Assembly (NCBI RefSeq): GCF_963678635.1
Contig: NC_087064.1
Location: forward strand, 54,134,338-54,198,337
Direction of reading: 5' to 3'
DNA: 64,000 nucleotides
Source of the DNA: Symsagittifera roscoffensis
Taxonomy: Eukaryota > Xenacoelomorpha > Acoela > Convolutidae
Below the pieces are notes generated by a model. It saw nothing but the letters and a program-made list of their open reading frames with translations, did not search any database and had not been told where the DNA came from. Below, piece by piece: positions 1 through 10,797 of the stretch (position 1 is the first letter of the stretch; each line of letters begins with the position of its first letter). The position numbers and the translations under genes were made by a program.

Positions 1-1322
1 ATATTAGCTTATTTATGCTTATTTTAAGCCTTGAAATTTTTTTTCAATTGACAACAGTTTTCGGACTTTTTAGCGCCCTGTTAGATACTAAAAGATCAAA
101 AATTTCAGAAACAAATTTGAAAAAATTCAAAAAACATTGAATTTTTTCTAAATATATTTTTTTCCATTTTCTAGAAAGCTTTCTTTTTTCAATTTGCCTG
201 TTTTAATATGACTGACAAATATGCCTACTTTCTGGTTTTTTGTTCAGATCCTTTTATCACACCACGCAGAAAAAACGACGTTAATTTTAAAAAAATCGTT
301 TTTTAAGACTGGTCGGAACATTCCATTCTGTACTACATGCACTGTAACCGCCTATGCTTGTTTATATAAGCCTCATTCTCGAGCAGCTGCGGAAAAAGAT
401 ATGAGGAATACTTGGCTTGGGTGAAGTAACGTTAGTGGCTATAAGATCAATGCGAGTTTCAATAAGATGATATTTGGCTCTTCAATGAAAAATGTATTTC
501 ATACTAGGGTTTGCTTTTTTATGGAAATAGCCTCCCCCTGTTACACTTACACACAGAGAATAAAGTAGCTTAAGACTTTACTTTTGTTCCAACATTTTTT
601 TGATGAAGTATAAAATTATTATTGAAAAAATCGTTGAAGTATAATCCGCTAATCAAATATCAATGAAGAACCAGAAGACTCTATTTCATTCAACGTTAGA
701 AAACCACAAGAACTTACATAAACATTTAAAAATATACAATAAGATTTTTATTTCGAATATCAGACATTAATTAAATTATTTCATTTCAGATACTACTATG
801 TGGACACGCAAAGGTTTTATGAAAAGCCGTTGCGAGCATGCATACCCGAGAAACAAAAACATTATGATCAAGAAAGATCATCGGTTTTCAAAATAACAAA
901 AAAGTGAGAAAAAATTTGCTTATTATAGTTTTTTCAAGGAGATTAATTTGTTCCACTTGAAAGACCACTGTATTTTAATAGGCTTTTTTCCAAAGTCCTG
1001 CAACGCTCTTTTCCCGTTTTTAGACTTAAAAACGTATCTACTACATTGACCATGCCTGAACTTTTGAAAGGAGACAAATTGTGAAGAGTCAAGACATGTT
1101 AGCGTTGGTCATTCTTATAAATTAGTTCAAAAATATGATAAAATCAATGTTTTAGATTATAAACGAGTCTCCAAATCTATGAATCAAGCAACCATCTCGT
1201 TCTTAAAAAAAAGGCAGAAAAAAATTTTGCTTATATATTTGAAAGTTTGCATCCTCCTAATCTCTTTCATTGACTTTCAATTTTAACTTGCACTTTGAAA
1301 GTTAAAATAATGGTTTGATTTT
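1..1322. other. AT-rich intergenic, no gene seen
   Basis: No coding frame with recognisable content. Positions about 195-365 match, diverged, the stretch at about 56,940-57,085: both have a TTCAGAT..TTTTAT.ACACC run, a GACGTTAATTT-like segment and a GTCGGAACATTC / GGCCAGAACATTC block, so this is part of an old interspersed repeat. Confidence 0.5.
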
Positions 1323-1850
1323 TGTTCCAAATTTCGTAACGGAATATTTGAGCTCGGGTGGATTTTTTTTCTTCAGAGAAAATTCGACTTTTTAACTAGC
1401 CATTTTTGACGGAATTTTCGTACATCATTCAAAAGGTTATGTTGTATTGAGCTTAGCTTACATTTGAAAAAAAAAAAAAGTTTTCACCTGTGATCATTTT
1501 TCGTGAAGTTATGGAGGCTTAAAGATTGCTATTCCGCCAATTTGGGACAATTAACGCGCGATATATTTCGCGCAATTAACGCGTAAGCGGAGAGTTAATC
1601 CGTATTGGAAATTGTTTCAAATTGGTTAAAGGAAGCTTAGTTATCAAAATTGGTTTGTGACTGGGAGAGAAACCTATCACTTTGTACTTTATATGGCGTT
1701 TGGGGAGATGACTTTCACAAAAAAATCTCAAGATAAAAAAATTCAGTTTTATTTTATTACATTTAAATTTTTCATGTTAATGCTGCTCCATAGACCTTAA
1801 AAGGCAGTCGGAACATTCAAGGCTATGCCCTGGTATGAGCAGTGTTGTTT
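1323..1850 (+). mobile_element. Helentron-like non-autonomous element, diverged copy
   Basis: Starts TTGTTCCAAATTTCG and ends AGCAGTGTTGTTT. It follows the family order: TTTTTAACTAGCCATTTTTGACGG, an internal GCGCGATATATTTCGCGC palindrome, TATATGGCG, and GGCAGTCGGAACATTC before a decayed 3' hairpin. It is non-coding. The family is described under the copy at 55,010-55,547. Confidence 0.75.
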
Positions 1851-2579
1851 AATTTTCTGAACTCAATTTCTGATGCTGAAAAAAAAAACAGAAAAAAAAC
1901 AGAGTTGTAATTAGTTTGTGTATAATTCTTACAAAATTTGGAGTAGGCCGTTTTGATGCAATCCTTATCAGTGAAATTTCAAAATTACGTGGCAAATAGA
2001 TTAATCATTTCAACTATCGTTTTTCCTCCGTAATAATCACCTTAATTTTGCAACAGAAAACTTTGGTTAAGAGCAGTAGAAAAAATTCTACTTTTTTGCA
2101 TAATGGGTTTATTTTTTTAAAAAGAAGCCTCTTGAATACTTCAGTTTCCTTTCTAATTTGCGCACAAATTTTGCACTGGCTTCGAAATTTGCTTCAGTTT
2201 AATTGGCATCATTTTAGAGTCAACAAAAACAGCAACAATGTTTTGAATAGTTACGCATAAGAGTTTGTTCAGTAAAAAAAAACTTGAAACCTGGGAGCAT
2301 TGACGTGTGAACTGATTTTATTAAAGTTGTTTTACCTCTGTTTTTAGCGTCATTCAATCAATCACGTATCTGTTTTCTATTTTTGGTTATAGTTCTCATT
2401 TCGGCTTTGGGAAAGGGGGTCAATTTCCAATATGGCAAGCAAACAAACTTCAAAGTTCACAGTTTATCATATATTGAATTGATACCAGTCATAACACCTA
2501 AAATTAAGCTGTGTGACTTTCGATATAGGATATATTCAAACAATCCGAATACACATTTTGCTCTCGGTTAAGTAAATCA
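1851..2579. other. AT-rich spacer
   Basis: No gene, RNA gene or named repeat recognised. It forms the left flank of the Ty3/gypsy insertion, whose target duplication begins at 2,580. Confidence 0.4.
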
Positions 2580-2584
2580 GACCA

Positions 2585-2804
2585 TGATAAAACATTTATT
2601 TGTTACAGCTAACTCTTCTTATATACAATTAAAAGAACAAAAAGAGAAAAATTAATTAATCTGAAAGTCAAAACATGAAAGCGTGACAGAGCATTCTCTC
2701 CGTCGGAGAGGTTGAAAGTATCAAGGTCAAACATAAATGACCTGTTAAATCAAGTAGACTAAAAATTGAACTAAGTAGACTAATTACATGAGTGGAACAC
2801 ATCA
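2585..2804 (-). repeat. 3' LTR of the Ty3/gypsy element
   Basis: On the + strand it begins TGATAAAA and ends CACATCA. It shares AAGGTCAAACATAAATGACC and flanking blocks with the copy at 9,371-9,590. The abutting inner sequence reads CTTTAAGGAA on the - strand, a weak polypurine tract. The duplication GACCA precedes it. Confidence 0.85.
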
Positions 2805-3359
2805 TTCCTTAAAGCAGGAAAGAATTAAACTGCGGCAATTACAAATATCTGCTCCTTTTCTCCCCTTCAAAAAAATTGAAAAATAAAGTTTAGCAAGTTT
2901 TATTCTGCAACAAGATTGATAGCGAAATTAACTAGATGAATTAATTGTGCAATTAAACAAATTAACTCCACGCTAAATTTGAAAAAATCATAATCCGAAG
3001 GATAACATTTTAGCTTAAATTTCAATGAAATTCCACATTATAAAAAGTGGTAAAAGTAATAAAATACCAAAGAACATATCATATACTGATTGGAGGCACT
3101 TAAAAGGCAATAAGTCCACAATTTGTAGAATTGTGGAATATAAGTGGGGGTGAAAATTTTGTTCGGGAGGATTTACAAAAATATTTAGGCATTTAACAAC
3201 ATTTACTGCCCATGTTATATATCGTAATCGGCGAACATGAGTTTGTGTATGGACTTACATTGGTAATACGAGAAAAGGCTAGCAAAAAAACAGAAAAACA
3301 AAATTGAGAAGAAAATGAGTTTTCTTTTCAACAGTTTTTGTTTCCACATATAAATTTTT

Positions 3360-4594
3360 CTAACTCGGCATCGAACAGTTCGCTATCCAAATAAGCGTTT
3401 TCGTCGTAATTCTCCAACTTAAGGATTGGTCTGTAGAAGAGGGGAAATGTATGCATGAAGGGTTGGTATCCGATAGTATGTTTAAGTCATCCGAAGGGTT
3501 TTCGCATAACAATGTTAGTTGAGACTCGTTTGAGCTAGTTTTGTACAAAAGGATTGGGTTGGTAACTGAACCTGATGTTTCGTCAAATTAGTCTATACCA
3601 TCTATTAAAATACTTTTTACCCTAGAATTTCGCGGGTCCACATTTCGGTTTGACGGACGTAGAAGTGTTTCCTTATCTGGTTTAGAAGATGTCGGTTGAT
3701 CTAAAGGTGCCTCATCTGAAGAGTCGACTATCTCGTAAAAAGGAAAATTTACTGAAGGTTCCTCTGATTGCGATGGATCGCTTATCCGGCGGATTAGTCA
3801 GGGGTTTGAAATTTTTTGAGGTATTCACTTTCAGTGCCAGTGATGGATCAATCGGTTTGGCGGGGATGATCCTAATTGCACATTCTGACATTGTGAATTC
3901 GTCTGAGTGGTCGTCTAAAAACTCAAGTTTTTTTTATTATTGGTTGTGTGAGGGTTAGACTTGGGATCTTTAAAGCAATCCGAAATAATTCGATCCCTAA
4001 CCGTATCCCTACAAGGAAAACCCCCGGCTATCCACTCCCAGTCACTAATGTCGGAAGTACCCGAAAAATTAAACATGGATTCATCGGAAGCTAGGGTTTG
4101 AATGGTCTTATTTGCGCGAGAAGGCTGTCTTCGGGAGAAAATCTTCGAGAAGTTGGATACGCTCGTCCTGGTGTTGTTGTCCGAAGGGCCAACTCAATCT
4201 GTTTTCTGGTCTTCGGTCCGCATTTTTTAGACGTGGGTGTTTTCCTCTGATTTGAGCCTTTCATATCTACTTCAATGTCAAGGCTAGAAAAAAATGGGAA
4301 GGAAATGTTTCCACTGGAGGAACGAATTTGAGATGATTTGGACTTCAGTGAAGCAATATCCGACTTTCTGATAATTTTTCCATCGGATAATTCAACCGTA
4401 GAATTAGAAGTATTTCTATTTTCTGATTCAGTTTTTTGTAAAAGGGGATACCGTTGATGCTTTTTTTTGTTTTCCGAGGGTTTCACCTTTGAAAAAATTC
4501 CGGAATGACATCCCTGACGTGGATTGTTTTGAGGGGTATGGGCAGTCCGATTTGTTTTCTTTTTTCCAGTGGCAATTGATTTTTGGGGGATCAC
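3360..4594 (-). pseudogene. C-terminal tail of gypsy Pol, broken
   Basis: Two open - strand stretches (4,594-4,091 and 3,548-3,360) lie between the integrase remains and the 3' LTR. The first is rich in Lys, Arg, Ser and Pro, with runs such as HTPQNNPRQG, and looks like a disordered basic integrase tail. The second shows no domain. The frames between them are interrupted. Assignment rests on position inside the element; an unrelated third ORF cannot be excluded. Confidence 0.45.
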
Positions 4595-4677
4595 GGTGTC
4601 TTTGTAGCCATCCTCAACTCTTTCCTCGACAATCCAATATGAGGCTTTTTCCTTGCATAGTTATAATTTCCCATTTT

Positions 4678-5514
4678 CTAAAATTCCATTGAAAGATATA
4701 CAAGACGCGAGTAGTTTCCAATTGTATTTGATTTTTTATTGAATTGTATTTCGAATGGGGAGCATTTACTTTTTTTTGACAGAAAGATCAAAGATTCCAA
4801 ATAATTTTTGAGATAACGTCTTGTAATGTTCATTTTTTGAGCCATTGTCAACTGTTCAAATTTTACATACTGTACAAGTTCTTCTACTAATCCGTTGGAG
4901 TGACGATCCCCTACTATACAGAAAATTAATTTTTTGTTATTATAGTCGCAAAAAAATTGTGACTGGTAAAACAAGATGCCTGATCTACCCAAATAGAGTA
5001 GGAAGGCCATGTAGAAAAATGTAATTTTGGAGAAAGTCGATAACTGTTTTTGTCGATGTGGATGATATAATTTTTGCTGATGAGATTTTTCATAATCTAT
5101 CAATTCATATCAAAAACTTTTGGTTTGTTCCCCATTGAGAATCCAAAGGACCACTTCGCTAGCTTCCGACAAAGCGGGTTATTTACTAATTTGTGACATT
5201 GGGATTAAAATTTTTAAGTTCTTACCCGTCTTGATGCATTCTGAACAATTTATGCCACGGAAGGGATTTTGTCTATATATACGGGGCCACCAGATATATT
5301 GGGCTAAATACTTTAATCCAAAGTGGTCATGGTGGGCTTCATTTAAGGTCCTCCTCATGGCATTTCCTACGGTAAAGGGAATCACAGGTTTGCCATCCAT
5401 ATATAGTAATTCGTCGGATTCATAAAGATCAAGTACAAAATTATCAAAATATGGAGAATTTGAGTTAATCGTATCGAGTTTGTTTTGAAATGCTTTAGCG
5501 ATGAGGCTCAACAC
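4678..5514 (-). pseudogene. Ty3/gypsy integrase, frameshifted
   Basis: The upstream part (5,514-5,179) carries the integrase zinc finger: a histidine pair in LNEAHHDHFGLKYLAQ followed by IWWPRI and the cysteine pair in NCSECIKTGKNL. The downstream part (5,103-4,678) retains the end of the catalytic core: DRHSNGLVEELVQ aligns with the conserved segment holding the last catalytic Glu, followed by SKKSKCSPFEIQF. A frameshift and lost sequence separate them, so the first catalytic residues are not intact. In the family this protein inserts the cDNA; this copy cannot. Confidence 0.8.
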
Positions 5515-6118
5515 TAGATTATCTTCAGATCTTCAGTTAGAAGAGCAACCATTAGCCATTAAATAAAGTATTAAAACCCTAAGAACGTTCGGGTAACTTT
5601 AATTTTTCACGGAATTGATTTACAAGTTTTTTTGCTCTGTTAACTGGGAAATCTAAAGAAACTTGAATACCGGAAGTGGACGGATTACAAGCTGTTTTGT
5701 CCATATTTACCATATTTACGGTGTTTACAATTTTTCTATCAAGAGGAGAATTAAATATGCTAAAATTAGGAAATAGAAAATAAAAGAATGGTGAAGGTGA
5801 AATAGAAGTTTTCAAAGGAATAATAGTAGAAAAATCCGAAGGAAAGCATCTTGAGGTACAAAATTCAGTTCAATTTTGTTTCAGGTTTCAAATTGGAGTG
5901 TCGAGTTATTAAGTTTTTGTAACTGATGCTGATAATTATTTACGTAATCTTGCCTGAATTTTGAAAAATAATTTTTAAGTTTGAACCAATAGAATTGCAG
6001 AAATGTTTTTGACTATTCGAACAATAATTTGCTCTATTAATTTTATTAATGTTAGCCACTACGACTTCTCCATTGTTACGTGAAGGGGGTAAAGGGTTTT
6101 CAGATGGAATTCGTGCGA

Positions 6119-6650
6119 CTAGGCCTGTGAATCCATGCCCTTCCCTTCCAAGTGTTTAATTGTGAACGTAAAAGGTAACAACCGATGGACCCTTCTAGTC
6201 AGTCTACTGTGGTAAAATTTTTCTCCGTGGTTTGTTGAAAGGGCGGAAGTTGGGGCTTTATGGTCTGTAATATCTTCGAAATTTGATCCATGAAGGTAGT
6301 TCTTATAATTCTCTACCACCCAAACAACCCCTAAAAATTATTTTTGGTTGGTTGAATATTTAGATTCGCGGGGATTAAAAAACGTGAGGCAAAAAAAACG
6401 TCTTCTAATCGTTCCTGTGGAGTTGTTCTGAAAATGCCGCTAATCCGTTATGTGATGCAACCCTTTCTTTTCTGGTGCAACATTTTATATCGAAATGGGT
6501 TTTTCCTGTCAGGCTAAGGGTTTCTTGTTTAATTCTCTCAAATGCTTTTGTCTGGCCTTCATTCCAGTGGAAATTGGACTTCTAATTTAGCAAATGGCGA
6601 AGAGGGCTTGTGAAGGATACTAAAATTGGGACGAATTTGATTTATGGTTT
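6119..6650 (-). pseudogene. Ty3/gypsy RNase H and RT-RNase H connection
   Basis: The stretch 6,319-6,119 encodes VENYKNYLHGSNFEDITDHK followed by HSRLTRRVHRLLPFTFTIKH, the typical Ty3/gypsy RNase H with its TDHK motif. Upstream, 6,650-6,405 encodes the connection, recognisable from FPLEWNEGQTKAFERIKQE and a cysteine-rich, interrupted ASHNGLAA segment. Stops and frame changes interrupt it. A second diverged copy of the connection lies at 7,260-7,490. Confidence 0.85.
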
Positions 6651-6651
6651 T

Positions 6652-7045
6652 TTATTTTTCTAATCCGATGGAATGGTTGCTTAAAAGTCTTTGAGATATC
6701 TTAGGATTCCTAATTTGTTTGGCGGTAGGAGTAAAATTTATTAACATACAGATCTTTTTGGGCTGGAAACGAGGGAAAGGCTTCTGTGACAATTCGAACC
6801 CCACTGTAGGCAAATTAACATTTCCCAGGATCTTCCTCTCGTGACCTTCTGTCAAGAAGAAATGACATTCTCCGTGTATCCGTCCATTTGGGACTATCAA
6901 TTTGGCAGTGATCTTGATAGCGTTGTTTGTCCACACGCAGTATAAATCTTTTGTTATTTTATCCATCGGAAGCATCTTCAAATAAGGATCTCGTAATTTC
7001 AGTTTGTGAAGAACATTTCTCTTGAGAAAACTGAACGGTATATTG
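6652..7045 (-). pseudogene. Ty3/gypsy protease region, partial
   Basis: The open part 6,981-6,652 contains ITAKLIVPNGRIHGECHFFL, then ILGNVNLPTVGFEL, which I recognise as the C-terminal half of the pepsin-like protease of this gypsy group (an ILGNDNLP-like motif). The active-site DTG is not visible. It sits downstream of a reverse transcriptase fragment, the reverse of normal order, because of the internal duplication. Confidence 0.6.
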
Positions 7046-7049
7046 AAAA

Positions 7050-7258
7050 TAACTTGATTTTTTTCCCGAGGCCCGAAGTTTGCAGTTTTCTAAGTTCTCT
7101 TCCTCGTCGTCAAAATCTTACTTTTTCTTAATACGGAATAATCATTGTTGTCGCTCTGTCCGGATTCTGACGATTCATTTATCACTCCACAGCTTTTTTT
7201 ATTTACACAGTCTATATTTACATCCGGGTTCTTCCGAAGGATAATTAAAATTCATTTT
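7050..7258 (-). repeat. Internal duplication A, second copy
   Basis: Aligns along about 205 bp with 8,160-8,352. Shared landmarks on the + strand include ACTTGATTTTTTTCCCGAGG, ATCATTGTTGTCGCTCT, ATCACTCCACAGC and GAAGGATAATTAAA. It covers the acidic segment just before the protease. Confidence 0.85.
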
Positions 7259-7259
7259 T

Positions 7260-7490
7260 TCCCGTGGAGCTGTCCTAAAGATGCCCCTAGTCCGTTATTT
7301 GATGCATCGGTTTTATTTTGGTGCTACGTTTTACATCGAAATGTGTACTTTCTGTCAGGCTAACTATTTCTTGTCTAATTCTCTCAAATACTTTTGTATG
7401 GTCTTCGTTCCAATGGAAACTGGATTTTTTATTTAGCAAAGGGCGAAGAGGGTTTCCCAAGGATACTAAAACTGGGACAATTTTGATGTA
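7260..7490 (-). repeat. Internal duplication B, first copy
   Basis: Aligns with 6,405-6,640. Both contain CTGTCAGGCTAA, TTCTCTCAAAT and GGCGAAGAGGG at matching spacing, and both encode the RT-RNase H connection. Together with duplication A it shows the element holds two partial copies of the protease-RT region. Confidence 0.85.
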
Positions 7491-7499
7491 TTGATTTAA

Positions 7500-8150
7500 G
7501 GACTCGAAAAACGCCTTTAGTTTTTTTTAAGTTTTTTGGGAGTGGTAAAATTTTGATTGCTTTTGTTTTATCAGTCAACGGAAAATTTGGCAAAACATAA
7601 TTATATTGGCAAAATATAATGGTCTAAAATCAATAAAATTTTGTAAACCGTGTTTTTTGTTCAAAGAAGCTTGCTTTGGATGCAACTAAAACGTCGTCTA
7701 AAAACAATTAAATTTTTCTAATTTTGAGTACATGACTCTTTGAAAATCGTCAGGCATGTCTCCAAGTCCGTAAAAGCCAGTTAAAACTGATGTGCCAGTA
7801 AAATTGCCACCTACTAAACTAAAATTACACTGGTTGCTAATGAAATTATTTATCTAAGGACAGCTGACTATAGGCTATTTTAAATTCTAAAATAGTTAAC
7901 CATACATCTCCAACGGAAACATTTGAACTTTGTGCCGCAACGTTATCTACAAATTTGATTTTTTTCTAGATTTGTTTGATGAATTTGGGGTCTAGTGCTA
8001 ACTTGATTGATTGGTCTTCTTTGCAAGTGATGACAATTGGGCTAATGAACCAAGCTTTGTCTCAATTTTTCAATTTTTTAATGTGTTTTTTGGATTCGAA
8101 TCAATTGAATTTGGTTTTGACTGAATCTATTAGATAGAGGAATAGTTACA
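7500..8150 (-). pseudogene. Ty3/gypsy reverse transcriptase, broken
   Basis: No long frame survives, but - strand translation across frames gives the conserved blocks in order: PIVITCKEDQSIKLALD (about 8,035-7,980), LEFKIAYSQLSLD (about 7,890-7,855), and LFLDDVLVASKAS with the catalytic DD pair at 7,693-7,698. The spacing fits a Ty3/gypsy reverse transcriptase. Frameshifts and stops between blocks make it non-functional. Confidence 0.75.
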
Positions 8151-8159
8151 AAAATACTT

Positions 8160-8352
8160 GATTTTTTTCCCGAGGCCAATACTTGGCAGTTTTTCAAGTT
8201 CTTTATACTTCGTCGTCATAAATCGTAGCTACATTTAATCCAGAATAGTCATTGTTGTCGCTCTAACTGGATTTCGACCATGCCTTGATCACTCCACAGC
8301 ATTCTCTATTTACACGGCCTTTTTTACATCCGTTGATTCGAAGGATAATTAA
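8160..8352 (-). repeat. Internal duplication A, first copy
   Basis: Diverged partner of 7,050-7,258, located right after gag. Here the protease that should follow is missing and reverse transcriptase follows directly. Confidence 0.85.
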
Positions 8353-8371
8353 AGTCTGTATTATCTACAAT

Positions 8372-9344
8372 TTAGGTATCTACAATGTTTAGATGTTTAG
8401 GGCAAAATTTACTACATAGTCTGGTGAAGTGGCTTTTGAATTTACAGGATGTACAGCTTGTGTCCCTCGCCGGGCAAACTGCAAGATGTCCTTGAGAGAA
8501 AGTAAAGCCATATTTCATACAGGTGTTAATTTCCTTCGATAATAAAAGTTGGTTCAATTTGACGCTAAAAAGCTTACATAATTTCTGTACGGATGATCTG
8601 TTGGATTTAAAACTATTAGTCATCTTATTACTGTTGGTAATCCCTTTTTCATCTATCAACGCAAGGTTTAGTTCCTCCAGAGGTTGTAAAGTTTCCGTCA
8701 GTGGTTTTCTCTGTATGTCTGAGTTTTTCATATTGATTATGAAATTATCCCTTATCCATTCGTCCTCTCCGGTGGATATGTCACATTTGTTCGAGATTTT
8801 ACGTGTGGCACCCCAGAGTTGCACCAATAAATTTCTTTCGCGTTGTTTTCTTTTTAACAATTTGTGCCTTTCAAATGTGACATTTGTTTTTCCCATGCAT
8901 GCCGTTGCTAGATTTTCCCAAAATTCTTTGAAACAAATTTGAAGGATTTTTCTCCTTGTAAATTTTTGTCCGAATATCCTTTTTCCTTCGTTTCCGAGGG
9001 CTAGAAAGAGGATTGAGCGAGTTTTCTTGACGCCTTTTTCGATTCTCATTCCAATTAATTGTTTTGTTTATGATTTGATTGATGCCGCTTCTTCGTCGTC
9101 GTATCATTTCTGCTCTTGCATATTTCGCTCTATTCGTTCTTTTCTCTGGTTTTCCGTTTCTCTCTCTCTGTCGGATTATCGGTGTGGATTGGTGCGGATT
9201 GGGTCTTTTAATCGAGTTTAGTAGATTTTCGATATCTACATTTTCCTTTGCAATTATAGCTAATTGAAACAGATCGTTCCACTCTTCCCAAGGGATTGGT
9301 GGATCCACCGTTTGATTCTGCCAAAAATAAGGTAGTCTTTTCAT
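8372..9344 (-). pseudogene. Ty3/gypsy gag, one frameshift
   Basis: The start ATG at 9,342-9,344 lies 18 bases past the primer-binding site. The first frame (9,344-8,871) has PPIPWEEWNDLFQLAI, typical of this gag group. A shift leads into a second frame (9,049-8,372) with the capsid-like core (KEFWENLATACMG, ISTGEDEWIRDNFI) and a CCHC zinc knuckle, CTSCKFKSHFTRLC (C-x2-C-x4-H-x4-C), near its end. Gag packages the element RNA. The two overlapping frames encode successive parts of one protein, so a frameshift has disabled it. Confidence 0.85.
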
Positions 9345-9361
9345 GTTCGATTCGTTGTTTT

Positions 9362-9370
9362 ACTGCGCCA
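9362..9370 (-). promoter_or_regulatory. Primer-binding site of the gypsy element
   Basis: The - strand reads TGGCGCAGT directly inside the 5' LTR. TGGCGCAGT is also the start of the site I recall for 17.6/297-type gypsy elements, which use a serine tRNA. The match decays after nine bases. Confidence 0.7.
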
Positions 9371-9590
9371 AGATAAAATAAAAGTTTGTTACAGATAACT
9401 TTACTTATTACATTTAAAAGAATAAAATTATAAAAGTGAATTAATCTGAAAATTAATTCATTGAAAACTGACAGAGCTTTCTATCCGCCGGAGAGAATGA
9501 ATGTACCAAGGTCAAACATAAATGACCTGTTAAATCAACTAGACTGAAGATTGAACTAAATAGACTAAATACATAAGTGGAATCACATCA
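9371..9590 (-). repeat. 5' LTR of the Ty3/gypsy element
   Basis: Partner of 2,585-2,804. On the + strand its first base is A where the other copy has T (AGATAAAA against TGATAAAA). It ends CACATCA and is followed by the duplication GACCA. Confidence 0.85.
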
Positions 9591-9795
9591 GACCAATAAT
9601 TTGATCGAGAACTCAAGACTGATTGAAAAATAGTTTTTCAAATACATTTTTTCCTAAAACATGTTTTCAGTTGTTCATTTTGTTCTTTGTTCCTATTTTG
9701 ACTGTATTGTTTCTCAATTGTAATCAATAAATCCTGTTATTCAAAATTAAATGTGTAAATGTGGTTTTTGTACTGTAAACCCTAGTCGATCAACA

Positions 9796-9902
9796 GAGGT
9801 TATAATGTAAGATCTTACAAAATCTTGCAAAATTCTTCTAAGGAAGATGCATCGCTGTAAATTACTTTGCAAGATTCTTGCAAGATCTTGCAAGATAACC
9901 TC
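9796..9902. repeat. 107-bp palindromic miniature element
   Basis: Begins GAGGTTAT and ends ATAACCTC. The arms of about 40 bp match imperfectly and hold repeated copies of the palindrome CTTGCAAG and the word AGATCTT. A partial relative lies at 10,447-10,499. It is non-coding and could fold into a long hairpin. Confidence 0.6.
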
Positions 9903-10446
9903 CTTGGAAAAAAAAACATTTTAAAAGCAATATCTTAAAAGATTTGATTTTTCTGTACATTCAAAGACACTCCAGTGGTTGGAAGTAGCAATACCAGTAA
10001 CAAGTGGCAAAGTGTAACTAAAAAAACAAAACAACAAAGAATAACTGAAAAACTCATTAAAAATGAACATAATTACAACAAACCAATTAGGTGAACAAAA
10101 CATACAAAATATCTCAAGGCAACTGACTCTCTTGATAACAAAGTAAACATAAATAACAAAAAATTGAATTTTAACCGCTACAGTTGCAAAGTTAGACGAT
10201 TCATTCTACAAAACTCAAAAAAATTGAAAATTTTAACTCAAAATGCATGTATTAAAAAAACTCCTTAAAAAATTTTATTTTTCAAAAGCAGAAAAAAAAA
10301 CGCATATAGACAAAATTTTGAAAACTAAATCAACCAAAATTTTCATGAAATTTAATTTCGAAATTGCTAGTGACCATAGTCAAATTGGATTTCCATAGTG
10401 TATTTCTGGCGCTTTGAATAAATTTGTGTAAAAAATTTTTCATTGT
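9903..10446. other. AT-rich spacer
   Basis: No recognisable gene or repeat between the two CTTGCAAG-bearing segments. Confidence 0.4.
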
Positions 10447-10499
10447 AGGTTATCTTGGAAGATCTTGCAAGAAAATTGCAAGAGTATTGCAAGCTAACC
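10447..10499. repeat. Short relative of the CTTGCAAG palindromic element
   Basis: Starts AGGTTATCTTGGAAGATC and ends TTGCAAGCTAACC, with three TTGCAAG words between. It is a shortened cousin of 9,796-9,902. Confidence 0.5.
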
Positions 10500-10797
10500 G
10501 CACTCTTGCAAGTTCTTCGGAAACTTTTTATAAAAAGTTGAAGTTTTTTTTCGGAATCTGAACTATGATTTTATGGGCTCAACGTGACTCTTCCAGCGTT
10601 TGGATCAATTGATTTAGGGATGAGAAAAGCGAAACTGCACGAGATAACTTAGAATAGAATACAGCGCTGATTGGCAGCAAGTAAGTTTGGACGACAGGTT
10701 TTTTGGAATAACATCGAGAAAAAACACAGAAAAACAGGAGCCGAGGACGGTATGAACAAGTGGAAAACTATTTAGTAAAAATATATTTAAATTTTAA

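Larger units (their letters stand above)
2585..9590 (-). mobile_element. Degenerate Ty3/gypsy LTR retrotransposon
   Basis: A 7,006-bp element on the - strand. Two 220-bp LTRs (2,585-2,804 and 9,371-9,590) are bounded by a perfect 5-bp duplication, GACCA, at 2,580-2,584 and 9,591-9,595. Reading right to left, the order is 5' LTR, primer-binding site, gag with a zinc knuckle, reverse transcriptase, protease, RNase H, integrase with zinc finger, a long basic tail and the 3' LTR. The LTRs differ at roughly a fifth of positions by eye, and every coding part has frameshifts and stops, so the insertion is old and dead. An internal duplication has scrambled the protease-RT part. No envelope-like gene was recognised. 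Confidence 0.9.

Noticed and set aside
3689-3958. 89-codon + strand open stretch
   Set aside because: It lies antisense within the Ty3/gypsy Pol tail and has no recognisable content.
9796-10520. CRISPR-like array because of repeated CTTGCAAG words
   Set aside because: The words are too short and irregularly spaced, and the genome is animal.
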